A stretch of 64,000 bases of DNA from Arthrobacter yangruifuii (GTDB lineage: Bacteria > Actinomycetota > Actinomycetes > Actinomycetales > Micrococcaceae). This document shows positions 36,748 to 46,498 of the stretch, piece after piece. Where the stretch lies: contig NZ_VTFX01000001.1 of the NCBI RefSeq assembly GCF_009192775.1, positions 1,195,652 through 1,259,651 on the forward strand, read 5' to 3'. The stretch's first letter is position 1; each line of letters starts with the position of its first letter. Both the position numbers and the translations under genes were made by a program. Under the pieces are notes generated by a model, which was not told the DNA's origin, did not search any database, and worked only from the letters and a program-made list of their open reading frames with translations.

Positions 36748-38478
36748 ATGACAGTGACCAGCCGGTTCCGCGAAGCACGGGACCGCCTGCTGAGCCTCCG
36801 CGAGGATTATGAGGAGGCGCGGCGCGGGTTCGCATGGCCGCACTTTGAGCACTTCAACTTCGCGCTGGACTGGTTTGACCAGATTGCGCAGGACCCGGAG
36901 AGGGCCGATAATCCGGCACTGGTGATCGTCGAGCAGGACGGGTCAGCCACCCGGTGCAGCTACGCGGACCTGTCCCTCCGCTCGGCGCAGGTAGCCAACT
37001 GGCTCCGCGGCCACGGTGTGCGGCGCGGGGACCGCATGATCATCATGCTCGGCAACCAGGTGGAACTGTGGGAGCTGATGCTTGCGGCCATGAAGCTGGG
37101 TGTCGTGATGATTCCAACCACCACACTGATGGCCCGGGCGGACCTCACCGACCGGGTGGAGCGGGGCGGGGCCCGCTGGATTGCGGTCGGCAGTGCCGAC
37201 ATTTCCAAATTTGACGAGGTGCCGGGCAGCTACACGCTGATCGAAGTGGGCGGCCGGGGTCCTGCCGTGAAGCCCCGGGCGCTGCAGTACAGGGAATCTG
37301 CGGAGGCGGGGGAGGGCTTCACCCCGGACGCGCCGACGCGTGCCGACGAAACCCTGCTGCTCTACTTCACCTCAGGCACCACCTCCAGGGCGAAGCTCGT
37401 GGAACACACCCACACCTCCTATCCGGTGGGGCATCTGTCCACGATGTTCTGGATCGGACTGGAGCCGGGGGACGTGCACCTGAATGTGGCTTCGCCGGGA
37501 TGGGCCAAGCACGCCTGGTCCAATGTCTTCGCGCCGTGGATCGCCGAAGCCTGCGTCTTCATCTACAACTATGAACGCTTTGACGCCAAGGCACTCATGG
37601 AACAGATGGACCGGGAAGCCGTCACCAGCTTCTGTGCGCCGCCAACTGTCTGGCGCATGCTCATCCAGGCGGACCTGACGGTGCTGGAGAACCCGCCGGC
37701 AAAGGTGGTCTCCGCGGGTGAACCGTTGAACGCCGAGGTGATCGACCAGGTCCGGCGTGCCTGGGGGCAGACCATCCGGGACGGCTTCGGCCAGACCGAA
37801 AGCACCGTGCAGATTGCCAACACTCCGGGGCAGCCGGTAAAACCCGGTGCCATGGGAAAGCCGCTGCCCGGTTACGACGTGGTGCTGGTGGATCCGGCCA
37901 CCGGCGCGGAGGGGGATGACGGTGAACTCTGCCTGCGGCTTCACCCCCGCCCCGTAGGGCTGATGAAGGGCTACAACGGAGATCCCGAAAGGACCGCCGC
38001 AGCATTCCGCGACGGCTATTACCACACGGGCGACATGGCTATCCGGGACGGGGACGGCATCATCACGTATGTGGGCCGCAGCGACGACGTGTTCAAGTCC
38101 TCGGACTACCGGCTCTCTCCGTTCGAGCTGGAAAGCGTGCTGATCGAGCACCCGGCCGTAGCCGAAGCGGCCGTTGTCCCTTCCCCGGACCCGATTCGGC
38201 TCTCCATGCCCAAGGCCTTCGTGGTGCTTGCCGCCGGTTACGAACCCGGCCCGGAGCTGGCCGAGGACATTCTGCTGTACTGCCGCACCCACCTGGCACC
38301 GTTCAAACGGATCCGCCGGCTGGAGTTCGCCGAACTGCCGAAAACCATCTCGGGAAAAATCCGGCGGGTTCAACTGCGGCACAGCGAGGAACTCCGCCAC
38401 GGCGCAACGGCTTCGGAGGCGACGGCGGTCCCCGGGACGGAGTATTCCGAAGCCGATTTTCCGGCACTGAAAAGCTAG
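36748..38478 (+). CDS. AMP-dependent acyl-CoA synthetase
   Basis: A 576-residue ANL-superfamily ligase that activates a fatty or aromatic acid with ATP and CoA. P-loop LLYFTSGTTSRAKLVEHTH, motif FGQTESTVQIANTPG, YHTGDMAIRDGDGIITYVGRSDDVFKSSDYRLSP hinge and the C-terminal catalytic Lys in LPKTISGKIRR. The P-loop has Ser-Arg-Ala where Pro-Lys is common. It is close to medium-chain/acetyl-CoA-like synthetases. GAAGGG lies 7 bases before the ATG. The divergent partner is an acyl-CoA dehydrogenase, so both may break down the same acid. Confidence 0.9.
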   Translation: MTVTSRFREARDRLLSLREDYEEARRGFAWPHFEHFNFALDWFDQIAQDPERADNPALVIVEQDGSATRCSYADLSLRSAQVANWLRGHGVRRGDRMIIMLGNQVELWELMLAAMKLGVVMIPTTTLMARADLTDRVERGGARWIAVGSADISKFDEVPGSYTLIEVGGRGPAVKPRALQYRESAEAGEGFTPDAPTRADETLLLYFTSGTTSRAKLVEHTHTSYPVGHLSTMFWIGLEPGDVHLNVASPGWAKHAWSNVFAPWIAEACVFIYNYERFDAKALMEQMDREAVTSFCAPPTVWRMLIQADLTVLENPPAKVVSAGEPLNAEVIDQVRRAWGQTIRDGFGQTESTVQIANTPGQPVKPGAMGKPLPGYDVVLVDPATGAEGDDGELCLRLHPRPVGLMKGYNGDPERTAAAFRDGYYHTGDMAIRDGDGIITYVGRSDDVFKSSDYRLSPFELESVLIEHPAVAEAAVVPSPDPIRLSMPKAFVVLAAGYEPGPELAEDILLYCRTHLAPFKRIRRLEFAELPKTISGKIRRVQLRHSEELRHGATASEATAVPGTEYSEADFPALKS

Positions 38479-38519
38479 GCTTGGACCTATGACATCCAGG
38501 ACGGGCCGCCGGAGGTGCC

Positions 38520-39026
38520 GTGGCAACGCCGCTGCCGCGTGATCCCATAGCGGACGCCAGGGGAAACTGGGAGCGGGCCGGCTGGTCCGACGTCGCCGCG
38601 CCCATGGCTGCGGTGACGGCCATTATGCGGACCCAGCAGCTCCTGCTGGCCCGGGTTGAGGGTGTCCTGAAACCGTTCGGGCTGACGTTTGCCCGGTACG
38701 AACTTCTTGCGCTGCTCAGCTTTGCCCGCAGCGGGGCGCTGCCCATGAACAAGGCCAGCGCGCTTCTCCAGGTGCACCCCACCTCGGTGACGAACGCCGT
38801 CGACCGCCTGCAGGATGCAGGACTGGTGGTCCGTTCACGGCATCCCACCGACGGGCGCACCACCCTGGTTGAGCTCACCCGCCAGGGGAAGACCCTGGCC
38901 AGGCAGGCGACCCTGGCGCTGAACGAGGAGGTGTTCGCCTCTTCCGGCTTCCCGGAGCAGGACGTGGATGACCTGATTCAGATCCTGGGCCGTTTCCGCC
39001 GGAACGCCGGCGACTTTACCGACTGA
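38520..39026 (+). CDS. MarR-family transcriptional regulator
   Basis: A 168-residue winged-helix regulator. Features: LLALLSFARSGALPMNKASALLQ, the recognition helix HPTSVTNAVDRLQDAGLVVR, and the wing HPTDGRTTLVELTRQGKTLA. GTG start with GGAGG 5-6 bases upstream, 41 bases after the acyl-CoA synthetase, so it is probably cotranscribed. A control role over acyl-CoA use is inferred from position. No dyad operator was seen in the gap at 36594-36747. Confidence 0.87.
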   Translation: MATPLPRDPIADARGNWERAGWSDVAAPMAAVTAIMRTQQLLLARVEGVLKPFGLTFARYELLALLSFARSGALPMNKASALLQVHPTSVTNAVDRLQDAGLVVRSRHPTDGRTTLVELTRQGKTLARQATLALNEEVFASSGFPEQDVDDLIQILGRFRRNAGDFTD

Positions 39027-39060
39027 ACCGCGCCGCCATAGCAGCACGGACTGAACGGCG

Positions 39061-39095
39061 TCCGCCGGCCCTCCCGGCGCGGGAGGGCCGGCGGA
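39061..39095. terminator. Convergent terminator hairpin
   Basis: A 15-base perfect stem (39061-39075 with 39081-39095) around a GGCGC loop, between marR and the enoyl-CoA hydratase gene, which face each other. No T run. Confidence 0.78.
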
Positions 39096-39110
39096 TGCGT
39101 AACGTACAGG

Positions 39111-39890
39111 TCAGCGGTGGGTGAAGCCGGGCCGGCGCTTCTCCACGAAGGCCGCCATGCCTTCCTTCTGGTCCTCGGTGGCGAACAGCGAGTGGAAGAC
39201 GCGCCGTTCGAAGAGCACGCCCTGGGCCAGTCCGGTCTCGAAGGCGGCGTTGACCGCTTCCTTGGCCACCGTGGCCACGGGTTTGGACTTGGAAGCAATG
39301 ACCTCGGCGGCCTTCAGGGCTTCCTCCACCACGTCTGCGGCCGGAACGATGCGCGAGACCAGGCCGGCCCGTTCGGCTTCCTCGGCACCCATCTGGCGGC
39401 CGGTCAGGATCATGTCCATGGCCTTGGACTTTCCGACGGCACGGGTAAGCCGCTGGGAGCCGCCCATCCCGGGCAGTACTCCGAGGTTGATCTCGGGCTG
39501 GCCGAATTTCGCGTTGTCGCCGGCGATGATGAAATCGCACATCATCGCCAGCTCGCAGCCGCCGCCCAGTGCGAATCCGGACACTGCGGCTATCACCGGG
39601 ATACGCAGGCGGGTGAAGTCTTCCCAGCCACGGAACCAGTCCGCGGCATACATTTCCATGTAGCCCTTGGACTGCATTTCCTTGATGTCCGCCCCGGCGG
39701 CGAAGGCCTTCCCGGAACCGGTCACCACCACCGCGCCGACGGCGGGATCGGCATCCATGGCGGTGACGGCGGCTACGAGTTCATCCATGGTGGCCTTGTT
39801 GAGCGCGTTCAGCGCCTCGGGCCGGTTGAGCGTCACGAGCCCTACCCGGCCGCGCTGCTCTACAAGAATGCTGGTGTAATGCTCTGTCAT
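39111..39890 (-). CDS. Enoyl-CoA hydratase
   Basis: A 259-residue crotonase-fold enzyme that adds water to a 2-enoyl-CoA. The oxyanion-hole signature [20 protein letters not shown] is intact, and the catalytic acidic residues fall in [20 protein letters not shown] with Glu. The N-terminus and length are standard. It is the last gene of the minus-strand catabolic group, 47 bases after mmsB, and probably hydrates methacrylyl-CoA or a similar intermediate in branched-chain amino acid breakdown. Confidence 0.92.
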   Translation of the reverse strand: MTEHYTSILVEQRGRVGLVTLNRPEALNALNKATMDELVAAVTAMDADPAVGAVVVTGSGKAFAAGADIKEMQSKGYMEMYAADWFRGWEDFTRLRIPVIAAVSGFALGGGCELAMMCDFIIAGDNAKFGQPEINLGVLPGMGGSQRLTRAVGKSKAMDMILTGRQMGAEEAERAGLVSRIVPAADVVEEALKAAEVIASKSKPVATVAKEAVNAAFETGLAQGVLFERRVFHSLFATEDQKEGMAAFVEKRRPGFTHR

Positions 39891-39937
39891 ATCTGGCCCT
39901 TCAGCTGCTGTGTGAGACTACCTAATTCGCGAAAACG

Positions 39938-40888
39938 CTACCGCGCGGATTTGTCCCGGATGTCGGTGATGATGCCGGAGAAATCCCGGCCGGCGCCGCC
40001 GTCGGCCGCAAAGTCATCGTAGATGGCGGACGCGAGCGGCCCCAATTGTGCGGCGACACCCGTGCTCTCGAGCGCGTTGAGGGCCAGCTTCAGGTCCTTG
40101 GCCATCAGGGCTCCGGCGAAACCGGGCTCATAGTTGCGGTTGGCGGGGCTGGCGGGCACCGGTCCGGGCACGGGGCAGTTGGTGGTCAGTGCCCAGCACT
40201 GGCCGGAGGCTGCGGAGGCAACGTCGAACAGGGCCTCATGGGTCAGGCCCAGCTTTTCGCCCAGGACAAAGGCCTCGCTGACGGCGATCATGGAGATTCC
40301 GAGGATCATGTTGTTGCAGATCTTGGCGGCCTGGCCTGCACCGTGGTCTCCGCAGTGGACCACGCGCCGGCCCATCACCTCCAGCATCGGCTGCACTGCG
40401 GTGAAATCCTCCGGCGGTGCGCCCACCATAAAGGTCAGTGTGCCTGCCTCGGCTCCGACGACGCCGCCGGAGACCGGCGCATCCACCGCCCGGTGGCCGG
40501 CTGCCACCGCCAGTCCGGCGGCCTCCCGGGCTTCCTCCACGTTGATGGTGGAACAATCCAGGAAAAGGGTATTGGGCGCGGCCGCCGCGAGGAGCCCGGG
40601 CCCGCCGCCGGTGCCCCGGTACGCGTCCAGCAGGTGTTTGCCGCTGGGGAGCATGGTGAGGACCACCCCGGCGCCGGCCACCGCATCCGCGGCGCTGGAA
40701 ACGGTGGTGATGCCGTGCGCCGCGGCGGCCTCGAGTGCGCCCGGCACTACGTCGAAGCCGGTCACGGAGTAGCCGGCGCGAACCAGGTTGACGGCCATCG
40801 GCCCGCCCATGTGGCCCAGCCCGAGGAAAGCGATGGGCGCCGTCGGGGCAGCGGGCCGGCCGGGCAGGGGAGTTGCTGGTTCAGACAT
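39938..40888 (-). CDS. mmsB: 3-hydroxyisobutyrate dehydrogenase
   Basis: A 316-residue NAD-dependent beta-hydroxyacid dehydrogenase of valine catabolism. NAD loop IAFLGLGHMGGPMAVNLVRAG, substrate-binding APVSGGVVGAEAGTLTFMVG, and the catalytic Lys in GAGQAAKICNNMILG. It oxidises 3-hydroxyisobutyrate to methylmalonate semialdehyde. The start overlaps the previous gene by 8 bases. The first 15 residues are Pro-rich and could be trimmed by a later start, but no better site is evident. Confidence 0.93.
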   Translation of the reverse strand: MSEPATPLPGRPAAPTAPIAFLGLGHMGGPMAVNLVRAGYSVTGFDVVPGALEAAAAHGITTVSSAADAVAGAGVVLTMLPSGKHLLDAYRGTGGGPGLLAAAAPNTLFLDCSTINVEEAREAAGLAVAAGHRAVDAPVSGGVVGAEAGTLTFMVGAPPEDFTAVQPMLEVMGRRVVHCGDHGAGQAAKICNNMILGISMIAVSEAFVLGEKLGLTHEALFDVASAASGQCWALTTNCPVPGPVPASPANRNYEPGFAGALMAKDLKLALNALESTGVAAQLGPLASAIYDDFAADGGAGRDFSGIITDIRDKSAR

Positions 40889-41978
40889 TGTTGTGCTCCT
40901 TGGAAAGTCTCAGTTCACGGGTCCCCAGCGGTGCGAAATAGGCGGCAACGTCCTCGTCGCCAACCTCGGCCAGCGTGGCCGGCTGCCAGTGCGGGGTGTA
41001 ATCCTTGTCCACTACCTGCGCGCGGATGCCCTCCCGGAAATCGGCTCCGGCCAGGAACCGCAGCCCCACCCGGTACTCCTGCTCCAGGGCTTTCGCCAGG
41101 GGCATCCCCTTCACCCGGCGCAGGGATGCCAGGGCCACTTTCACTGCCGTGGGTGACTTGGCCGCGATGGCCTCGGCGGCCGCGGCTGCGTCCGCCCGGG
41201 CCTCCCCGTCGACGCTGCGGAGCCGGCGTAGGATCTCCCCGGCATCGTTCCCCGCGTAGCAGGCATCGATCCAGTCCTGCCCTGCCAGTTGGGACGGCGG
41301 CGCCTCCTCGGCGAAGCGCGCGACGACGGTGTCCGCCGAGCCGTTTTCCGGCCCAGCCTCCTCGAGTGCGGCGGCCAGATCCGCCAGCCGTGTGGAGGGA
41401 ACGTAGGAGTCCGCGAATCCCAGGAACACTGCATCGGCGCCGCTGAGGTGGGCGCCGGTGAGGGCTGCGTGGGTCCCCGTCTCTCCGGGTGCGCGCGAAA
41501 GCAGCAGCGTGCCGCCGACGTCGGGCACAAAACCGATGGTGGTTTCCGGCATGCCCAGGCGGGTGCGCTCGGTGACAATCCGGACGGAACCGTGGGCGGA
41601 AATGCCGACGCCGCCGCCGAGCACCAGGCCGTCCATGAAGGCCACATACGGCTTGGGATAGTCCGCGATGAGCGCGTTGAGCGTGTATTCCTCCGCCCAG
41701 AAGTCCGCGGTGGCGCTGCCGCCGTCGAGCATGTCGCGGTAGATGGCTACGATGTCTCCGCCGGCGCAGAGCCCGCGCTCTCCTGCTCCCTGCACCAGTA
41801 CGGCCGCCACGGCGTCGTCGGCCGCCCAGCGCGTGAGCTGCTCCAGCATGGCCGAGGCCATGCCGGCAGTGAGCGCGTTGACCGCCTTGGGCCGGTTCAG
41901 CGTGATGACCCCGAGCCGGCCGCGGCGTTCGAAGAGTACCTCCTGCGTGTCGGGGACCTCCGGGCCCGCGGCGGCCAT
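40881..41978 (-). CDS. 3-hydroxyisobutyryl-CoA hydrolase-like enoyl-CoA hydratase family protein
   Basis: A 365-residue crotonase-superfamily protein. It is longer than the hydratases and has the hydrolase hallmarks AGGDIVAIYRDMLDG and MDGLVLGGGVGISAHGSVRI, with catalytic Glu and Asp in TERTRLGMPETTIGFVPDVGG. The C-terminal LEQEYRVGLRF...GIRAQVVDKDYTPHWQP closes the family. It frees 3-hydroxyisobutyrate from CoA, the step before mmsB. The ATG overlaps the mmsA stop by one base (TGATG). Confidence 0.92.
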   Translation of the reverse strand: MAAAGPEVPDTQEVLFERRGRLGVITLNRPKAVNALTAGMASAMLEQLTRWAADDAVAAVLVQGAGERGLCAGGDIVAIYRDMLDGGSATADFWAEEYTLNALIADYPKPYVAFMDGLVLGGGVGISAHGSVRIVTERTRLGMPETTIGFVPDVGGTLLLSRAPGETGTHAALTGAHLSGADAVFLGFADSYVPSTRLADLAAALEEAGPENGSADTVVARFAEEAPPSQLAGQDWIDACYAGNDAGEILRRLRSVDGEARADAAAAAEAIAAKSPTAVKVALASLRRVKGMPLAKALEQEYRVGLRFLAGADFREGIRAQVVDKDYTPHWQPATLAEVGDEDVAAYFAPLGTRELRLSKEHNNV

Positions 41979-43477
41979 CAGCTTCCCTCCGGCATGACAA
42001 AGCTGGCACCGGTGCGGATTCCCGACGGCCAGCGGGTGGTGACCGTTTTGGTCTTGGTGTAGAAGCGGAAGGCATCCGTGCCGTGCTGGTTGAGGTCGCC
42101 GAATCCGGACGCCTTCCAGCCGCCGAAGGTGTAGTACGCGATCGGCACGGGAATGGGGACGTTAATGCCCACCATGCCGACCTGGACCCGGCTGGCGAAA
42201 TCCCGGGCGGAATCGCCGTCGCGCGTAAAGATGGCCACCCCGTTGCCGAACTCGTGCTCGCTGCACAGGCGCAGCGCCTCATCGTAGTCCTCTGCACGGA
42301 GCACGCTGAGTACAGGGCCGAAAATCTCTTCCTTGTAAATCGACATGTCCTTGGTGACGTTGTCGAAGAGGGTGGGGCCCACCCAGAAGCCGCCCTCATA
42401 CCCCTCAACCCGGAGGCCGCGCCCGTCCGCCAGCAAGGTGGCGCCCTCCTCCACGCCGGCGGAGATATACCCTTCAATCCGTTCCTTGGCGGAGGCGGCA
42501 ACGACGGGGCCGAAATCAGAATCCTTGGCGAGGCTGTGGCCGACCTTCAGGTCCGCAATCCGTTCCTCGAGCTTCGCCACGAGCGCGTCGCCGGTGGCCT
42601 TGCCGACCGGTACCGCCACCGAGATGGCCATGCAGCGTTCCCCGGCGGAGCCGAAGCCGGCGCCGATCAGGGCATCGGCGGCCATGTCCAGATCAGCATC
42701 CGGCATGATCACCATGTGGTTCTTCGCACCGCCGAAGCACTGGGCGCGCTTGCCGTTCGCAGCGGCAGTGGCATAGATGTACTGGGCAATCGGGGTCGAG
42801 CCGACAAAGCCGATGGCAGAGACCCGTGGATCCTCCAGCAGCGCATCCACGGCTTCCTTATCCCCGTTGACCACGTTGAAGACGCCGTTGGGAAGGCCCG
42901 CCTCGGTAAAGAGCTCGGCCAGCCGCAGCGGCACGGAGGGGTCCCGCTCGGACGGCTTGAGGATGAAGGAGTTGCCCGCGGCCAGTGCGGGACCGGATTT
43001 CCAGAGCGGAATCATGGCGGGAAAGTTGAACGGGGTGATTCCGGCGACGACGCCGAGCGGCTGGCGCAGTGAGTGGACGTCGACACCGGCAGCGGCGTTG
43101 TCCGAGAACTCGCCCTTGAGCAGGTGCGGGGCGCCGGCAGCGAACTCCACCACCTCGATACCTCGCTGAATGTCGCCACTGGCATCCGGGAGGGTCTTGC
43201 CGTGTTCCGAAGACAGGAGGGCGGCCAGCTCCTCCATGTTCGCGTTGACCAGGTCAACGAATCGAAGCAGGATCCGGCCGCGCCGCTGGGGGTTCATGGC
43301 CGCCCATTCGCGCTGGCCCTTCTCCGCGTTGGCCACCACGTTGCCCACTTCCTCGGCGCCGGCAAGCGGAACCCGAGCGGAGACCTCGCCGGTGCAGGGA
43401 TCGTAGACATCACTGAAGCGACCGGACGTGCCTTGGACATGCTGTCCGTCAACATAATGGGATAGCTCGCGAACCAT
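41978..43477 (-). CDS. mmsA: Methylmalonate-semialdehyde dehydrogenase (acylating)
   Basis: A 499-residue aldehyde dehydrogenase that converts methylmalonate semialdehyde to propionyl-CoA with loss of CO2. Motifs: FNFPAMIPLWKSGPALAAGN, the NAD site VGSTPIAQYIYATAAANGKRAQ, catalytic Cys in GFGSAGERCMAIS. The Glu of ordinary ALDHs is replaced by Asn in GAKNHMVIMPDADL, a mark of this family. ATG 43477 has AAAGGAG 9 bases upstream. It heads mmsA, hydrolase, mmsB, echA, so the whole lower part of valine breakdown is in one unit, without the dehydrogenase complex. Confidence 0.95.
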   Translation of the reverse strand: MVRELSHYVDGQHVQGTSGRFSDVYDPCTGEVSARVPLAGAEEVGNVVANAEKGQREWAAMNPQRRGRILLRFVDLVNANMEELAALLSSEHGKTLPDASGDIQRGIEVVEFAAGAPHLLKGEFSDNAAAGVDVHSLRQPLGVVAGITPFNFPAMIPLWKSGPALAAGNSFILKPSERDPSVPLRLAELFTEAGLPNGVFNVVNGDKEAVDALLEDPRVSAIGFVGSTPIAQYIYATAAANGKRAQCFGGAKNHMVIMPDADLDMAADALIGAGFGSAGERCMAISVAVPVGKATGDALVAKLEERIADLKVGHSLAKDSDFGPVVAASAKERIEGYISAGVEEGATLLADGRGLRVEGYEGGFWVGPTLFDNVTKDMSIYKEEIFGPVLSVLRAEDYDEALRLCSEHEFGNGVAIFTRDGDSARDFASRVQVGMVGINVPIPVPIAYYTFGGWKASGFGDLNQHGTDAFRFYTKTKTVTTRWPSGIRTGASFVMPEGS

Positions 43478-43598
43478 AGGGTAATGCTCCTTTGCACCGT
43501 GGACTGTCGAAGCCGCATCGCGGCTACTGTGAGCCGCGACACTTCTCCGCACCCCAACATACCCCAACTAAATCCCGGGCCGGGGCGGACAGCGAAAC

Positions 43599-43644
43599 GG
43601 CGGCGGCGTTCCCGGGGGTCGTGCTTCCCGGACACGCCGCCGCC
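43599..43644 (-). terminator. Terminator hairpin after the ABC importer operon
   Basis: An 11-base arm (43599-43609) pairs with 43634-43644, enclosing CCCGG elements that extend the stem imperfectly. It lies 22 bases past the stop of the ABC gene. Confidence 0.6.
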
Positions 43645-43665
43645 GCTTGTGCCGGCGCAGGTACC

Positions 43666-45447
43666 CTATTCGCCGCCGGCTGCCAACAGTGCGGTGCGCT
43701 GCTCGCGGCGGTAGGCCTGCTCCGCCGGGTCCGGCACCGGGGCCGCTGCCAGGAGGCGGCGGGTGTACGGATCCTGGGGGTATCGAAGGATCTGCTCGGT
43801 GGAACCCTGCTCCACCATCCTGCCCTTGTTCAGCACCGCGATGTGGCTGGCGAGGATCTCCACCACCGCCAGGTCATGGCTGACGAAAAGGCACGCGAAA
43901 CCGTACTCGCGCTGCAGGTCCTGCAGCAGCGCCAGGACACGGGCCTGGACGGACACGTCCAGCGCCGACGTCGGCTCATCGGCCACGAGCAGCGACGGGC
44001 GCAGGGAGAGCGCGCGGGCAATACCCACGCGCTGGCGCTGGCCGCCGGAAAGCTCGTGCGGGTAGCGGTTGCGGAAGCTCTTGGGCAGCTGGACGTCGTC
44101 GAGCAGGCCCTCCACCCGCTTGTCCAGTTCGGTCTTGCCCAGCTTTTCATGCAGGAACAGCGGTTCCCCGATGCTTTCACCGATGGACATGCGCGGGTTC
44201 AGCGAGGCCGCCGGGTCCTGGAACACGATGGCGAACTTCCGCCGCAGCGGACGCATCTTCTTCGGTGACAGGCCGGCGATGTCGGTTCCGTTGATCCGGA
44301 CGCTGCCTTCGGCCACCGGCAGCAGACCGGTGACGGCGCGGCCGATGGTGGATTTGCCCGAACCGGATTCACCGACCAGGCCCATGACTTCGCCGGGCAT
44401 GATGGTGAAGCCGACATCGGAGACCGCCCGGAAGGCCGGCTGGCGGAACCGTCCGGGATACTCGATGGCGACGTTCTCCAGCTGCAGCGCAGGGGTCTGC
44501 GACGACGTCGGTTCGGCGGCCTCCTCGGAAGCGGCAAGGACCGCCCGGGGGGCCTCGCTGATCTGCAGGGAACCGTCATCCTCCACCTCGACGGCTGCCA
44601 GCACCCCGCCCACCTTCGAGCCCAGGTGCGGGACGGCGTCGAGCAGGGCCCGGGTGTAGTCCTGCTGCGGAGCGTTGAACAGATCCGCCGCGGAGGCGGC
44701 TTCCACAATGCGGCCGTTCTGCATCACGATGACGTTGTCGGCCAGGTCGGCCACCACACCCATGTCATGGGTAATGAGCAGGATGGCGCTGTTCAGGCGC
44801 TTGTTGAGCTTGCGCAGCAGCTCGAGCACTTCGGCCTGCACGGTGACGTCCAGGGCGGTGGTGGGTTCATCGGCGATCAGCAGGATCGGGTCATTGGCGA
44901 TGGCGATGGCAATCATGGCCCGCTGGCGCTGGCCGCCGGAGAACTGGTGGGGGTAGTTGCCGTAGCGGGTTTCGGGATCCGGAATCTCCACCATGCGCAG
45001 CAGCTCGATGGCGCGTTCCTTCGCCTCCGCGGGGGAAGCATCCGTGTGCTGCTCGATGATCTCCTTAACCTGTTCACCCACCGTCAGGACCGGGTTCAGG
45101 GCGGTCATGGGTTCCTGGAAGATCATGGCAATGTCATTGCCGCGGATCTTGCGCAGCGCGGACTGCGGGGCACCCAGCAGCTCCTTGCCGAGCAGCTTGG
45201 CACTGCCGGTGGACCGTCCGTTGCCGGGCAGCAGGCCGAGCAGCGCCATGGAGGACATGCTCTTGCCGGAGCCGGACTCGCCGACGATGGCGAGGATCTC
45301 CCCGGGGTAGACCCGGTAGTGGACGTCTTCGGCGGCCATGACCCATTCGTTGTCGACGCTGAAATCGACGCCGAGTCCGCTGACCTCGAGGATGGGGGAA
45401 CCGGTTTCCGTAGCCTGCGTGTCGCTGTATACCGGTGTGGAGGTCAT
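43666..45447 (-). CDS. Dipeptide/oligopeptide ABC transporter, fused double ATP-binding protein (DppD-DppF type)
   Basis: A 593-residue chain with two complete ABC ATPase domains. Walker A is GESGSGKS near residue 53 and again GESGSGKST near 370. The signatures are [16 protein letters not shown] and [16 protein letters not shown], Walker [13 protein letters not shown] and [12 protein letters not shown]. Each half ends with the oligopeptide-transporter C-terminal piece (PRAVLA..., [15 protein letters not shown]). Fused pairs replace separate DppD and DppF subunits. It overlaps the permease gene by 4 bases and is the last gene of the importer. Confidence 0.94.
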   Translation of the reverse strand: MTSTPVYSDTQATETGSPILEVSGLGVDFSVDNEWVMAAEDVHYRVYPGEILAIVGESGSGKSMSSMALLGLLPGNGRSTGSAKLLGKELLGAPQSALRKIRGNDIAMIFQEPMTALNPVLTVGEQVKEIIEQHTDASPAEAKERAIELLRMVEIPDPETRYGNYPHQFSGGQRQRAMIAIAIANDPILLIADEPTTALDVTVQAEVLELLRKLNKRLNSAILLITHDMGVVADLADNVIVMQNGRIVEAASAADLFNAPQQDYTRALLDAVPHLGSKVGGVLAAVEVEDDGSLQISEAPRAVLAASEEAAEPTSSQTPALQLENVAIEYPGRFRQPAFRAVSDVGFTIMPGEVMGLVGESGSGKSTIGRAVTGLLPVAEGSVRINGTDIAGLSPKKMRPLRRKFAIVFQDPAASLNPRMSIGESIGEPLFLHEKLGKTELDKRVEGLLDDVQLPKSFRNRYPHELSGGQRQRVGIARALSLRPSLLVADEPTSALDVSVQARVLALLQDLQREYGFACLFVSHDLAVVEILASHIAVLNKGRMVEQGSTEQILRYPQDPYTRRLLAAAPVPDPAEQAYRREQRTALLAAGGE

Positions 45448-46487
45448 TGCTTGTTCCTTGTCTGTCGGGGATCAAAAGCATCCCGGAGCCCGTCGCCGAT
45501 GAAGTTGACGGCGAGGGCGATGGCCACGATGAACACGCCGGGCCAGAGGAAGACCCAGGGGCGCACCGTCATCGCGGAGCGGTTTTCATTGATCAGCTTG
45601 CCCAGCGACGTGTCCGGTTCCTGCACGCCCAGGCCCAGGAAGCCCAGGGCCGTTTCAAGCAGGATGGCTCCGGAGATGGCCAGCGTGGCCGAAACGATGA
45701 TGACGCCGACGGTGTTGGGCAGGATGTGCTTGAAGATGATCCTGGCCGAGCTTGCGCCTACGGACTTGGCGGCCTCGACGAACTCCTTCTCCCGCAGGGA
45801 AAGGAACTCGCCGCGGACAATCCGCGCGAGGCCGGTCCAGGTGAGCATGCCCAGGAAGATCGCGAACACCACGATGCCTGCCTTGGCCACGACCGTGGAC
45901 AGCACGGCAGCGACCACCAGCAGGGGGATGGTGATGATGACGTCGGTGAAGCGCATCAGGACGGCTTCGACCTTGCCGCGGTAGTAGCCGGCAAGGGCGC
46001 CGACCACGGTGCCGATGACGGTTCCGACAATGCCGACGATGAAGGCGATGATCAGCGAGATCTGCGCGCCGCGCATCGTCATGGCGAAGTAGTCCCGGCC
46101 CAGGGCGTCCTGGCCGAACGGATGCTCTCCCAGTCCGGTCCAGGACAGGGTGGGCTTGCCGCCGTCGACGGTGGCCTGGACTTCGGAGAAGGTGTGCTTC
46201 CACCAGCCCGGTATGTGCAGCGGGCCGATGTTGAAGCCGATGGAGGAGAACGCCAGCAGCAGGATCAGGGCCAGGGCGATCATTCCGCCCATGGCGCCCT
46301 TGTGCCGCAGGAAGCGCTCACGCACCAGCTTCGACTGGCTCTTGGCCTCGGTGATTTTCGGTTCGGCCACGACAGCCCGGGTTGCGGGGGAGTCCGCCGT
46401 GACGGTCCGCTGGCTTTCCAGCGTCATGGCCGTCAGCTCAGGGCTGCTTTCCTTGGGCCCGTCCGCGGAAATCTTGTTATCAGTCAT
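45444..46487 (-). CDS. Dipeptide ABC transporter permease (DppC-like)
   Basis: A 347-residue inner-membrane permease. It has the OppC-type N-terminal region and the EAA loop VEAAKSVGASSARIIFKHILPN. Helices include GGMIALALILLLAFSSIGF, SLIIAFIVGIVGTVIGTVVGALA and LLLVVAAVLSTVV near the middle. The first 50 residues are polar. It pairs with the DppB-like subunit encoded just upstream, 11 bases away, and with the fused ATPase. Confidence 0.93.
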   Translation of the reverse strand: MTDNKISADGPKESSPELTAMTLESQRTVTADSPATRAVVAEPKITEAKSQSKLVRERFLRHKGAMGGMIALALILLLAFSSIGFNIGPLHIPGWWKHTFSEVQATVDGGKPTLSWTGLGEHPFGQDALGRDYFAMTMRGAQISLIIAFIVGIVGTVIGTVVGALAGYYRGKVEAVLMRFTDVIITIPLLVVAAVLSTVVAKAGIVVFAIFLGMLTWTGLARIVRGEFLSLREKEFVEAAKSVGASSARIIFKHILPNTVGVIIVSATLAISGAILLETALGFLGLGVQEPDTSLGKLINENRSAMTVRPWVFLWPGVFIVAIALAVNFIGDGLRDAFDPRQTRNKQ

Positions 46488-46498
46488 TGCTCTACCAA

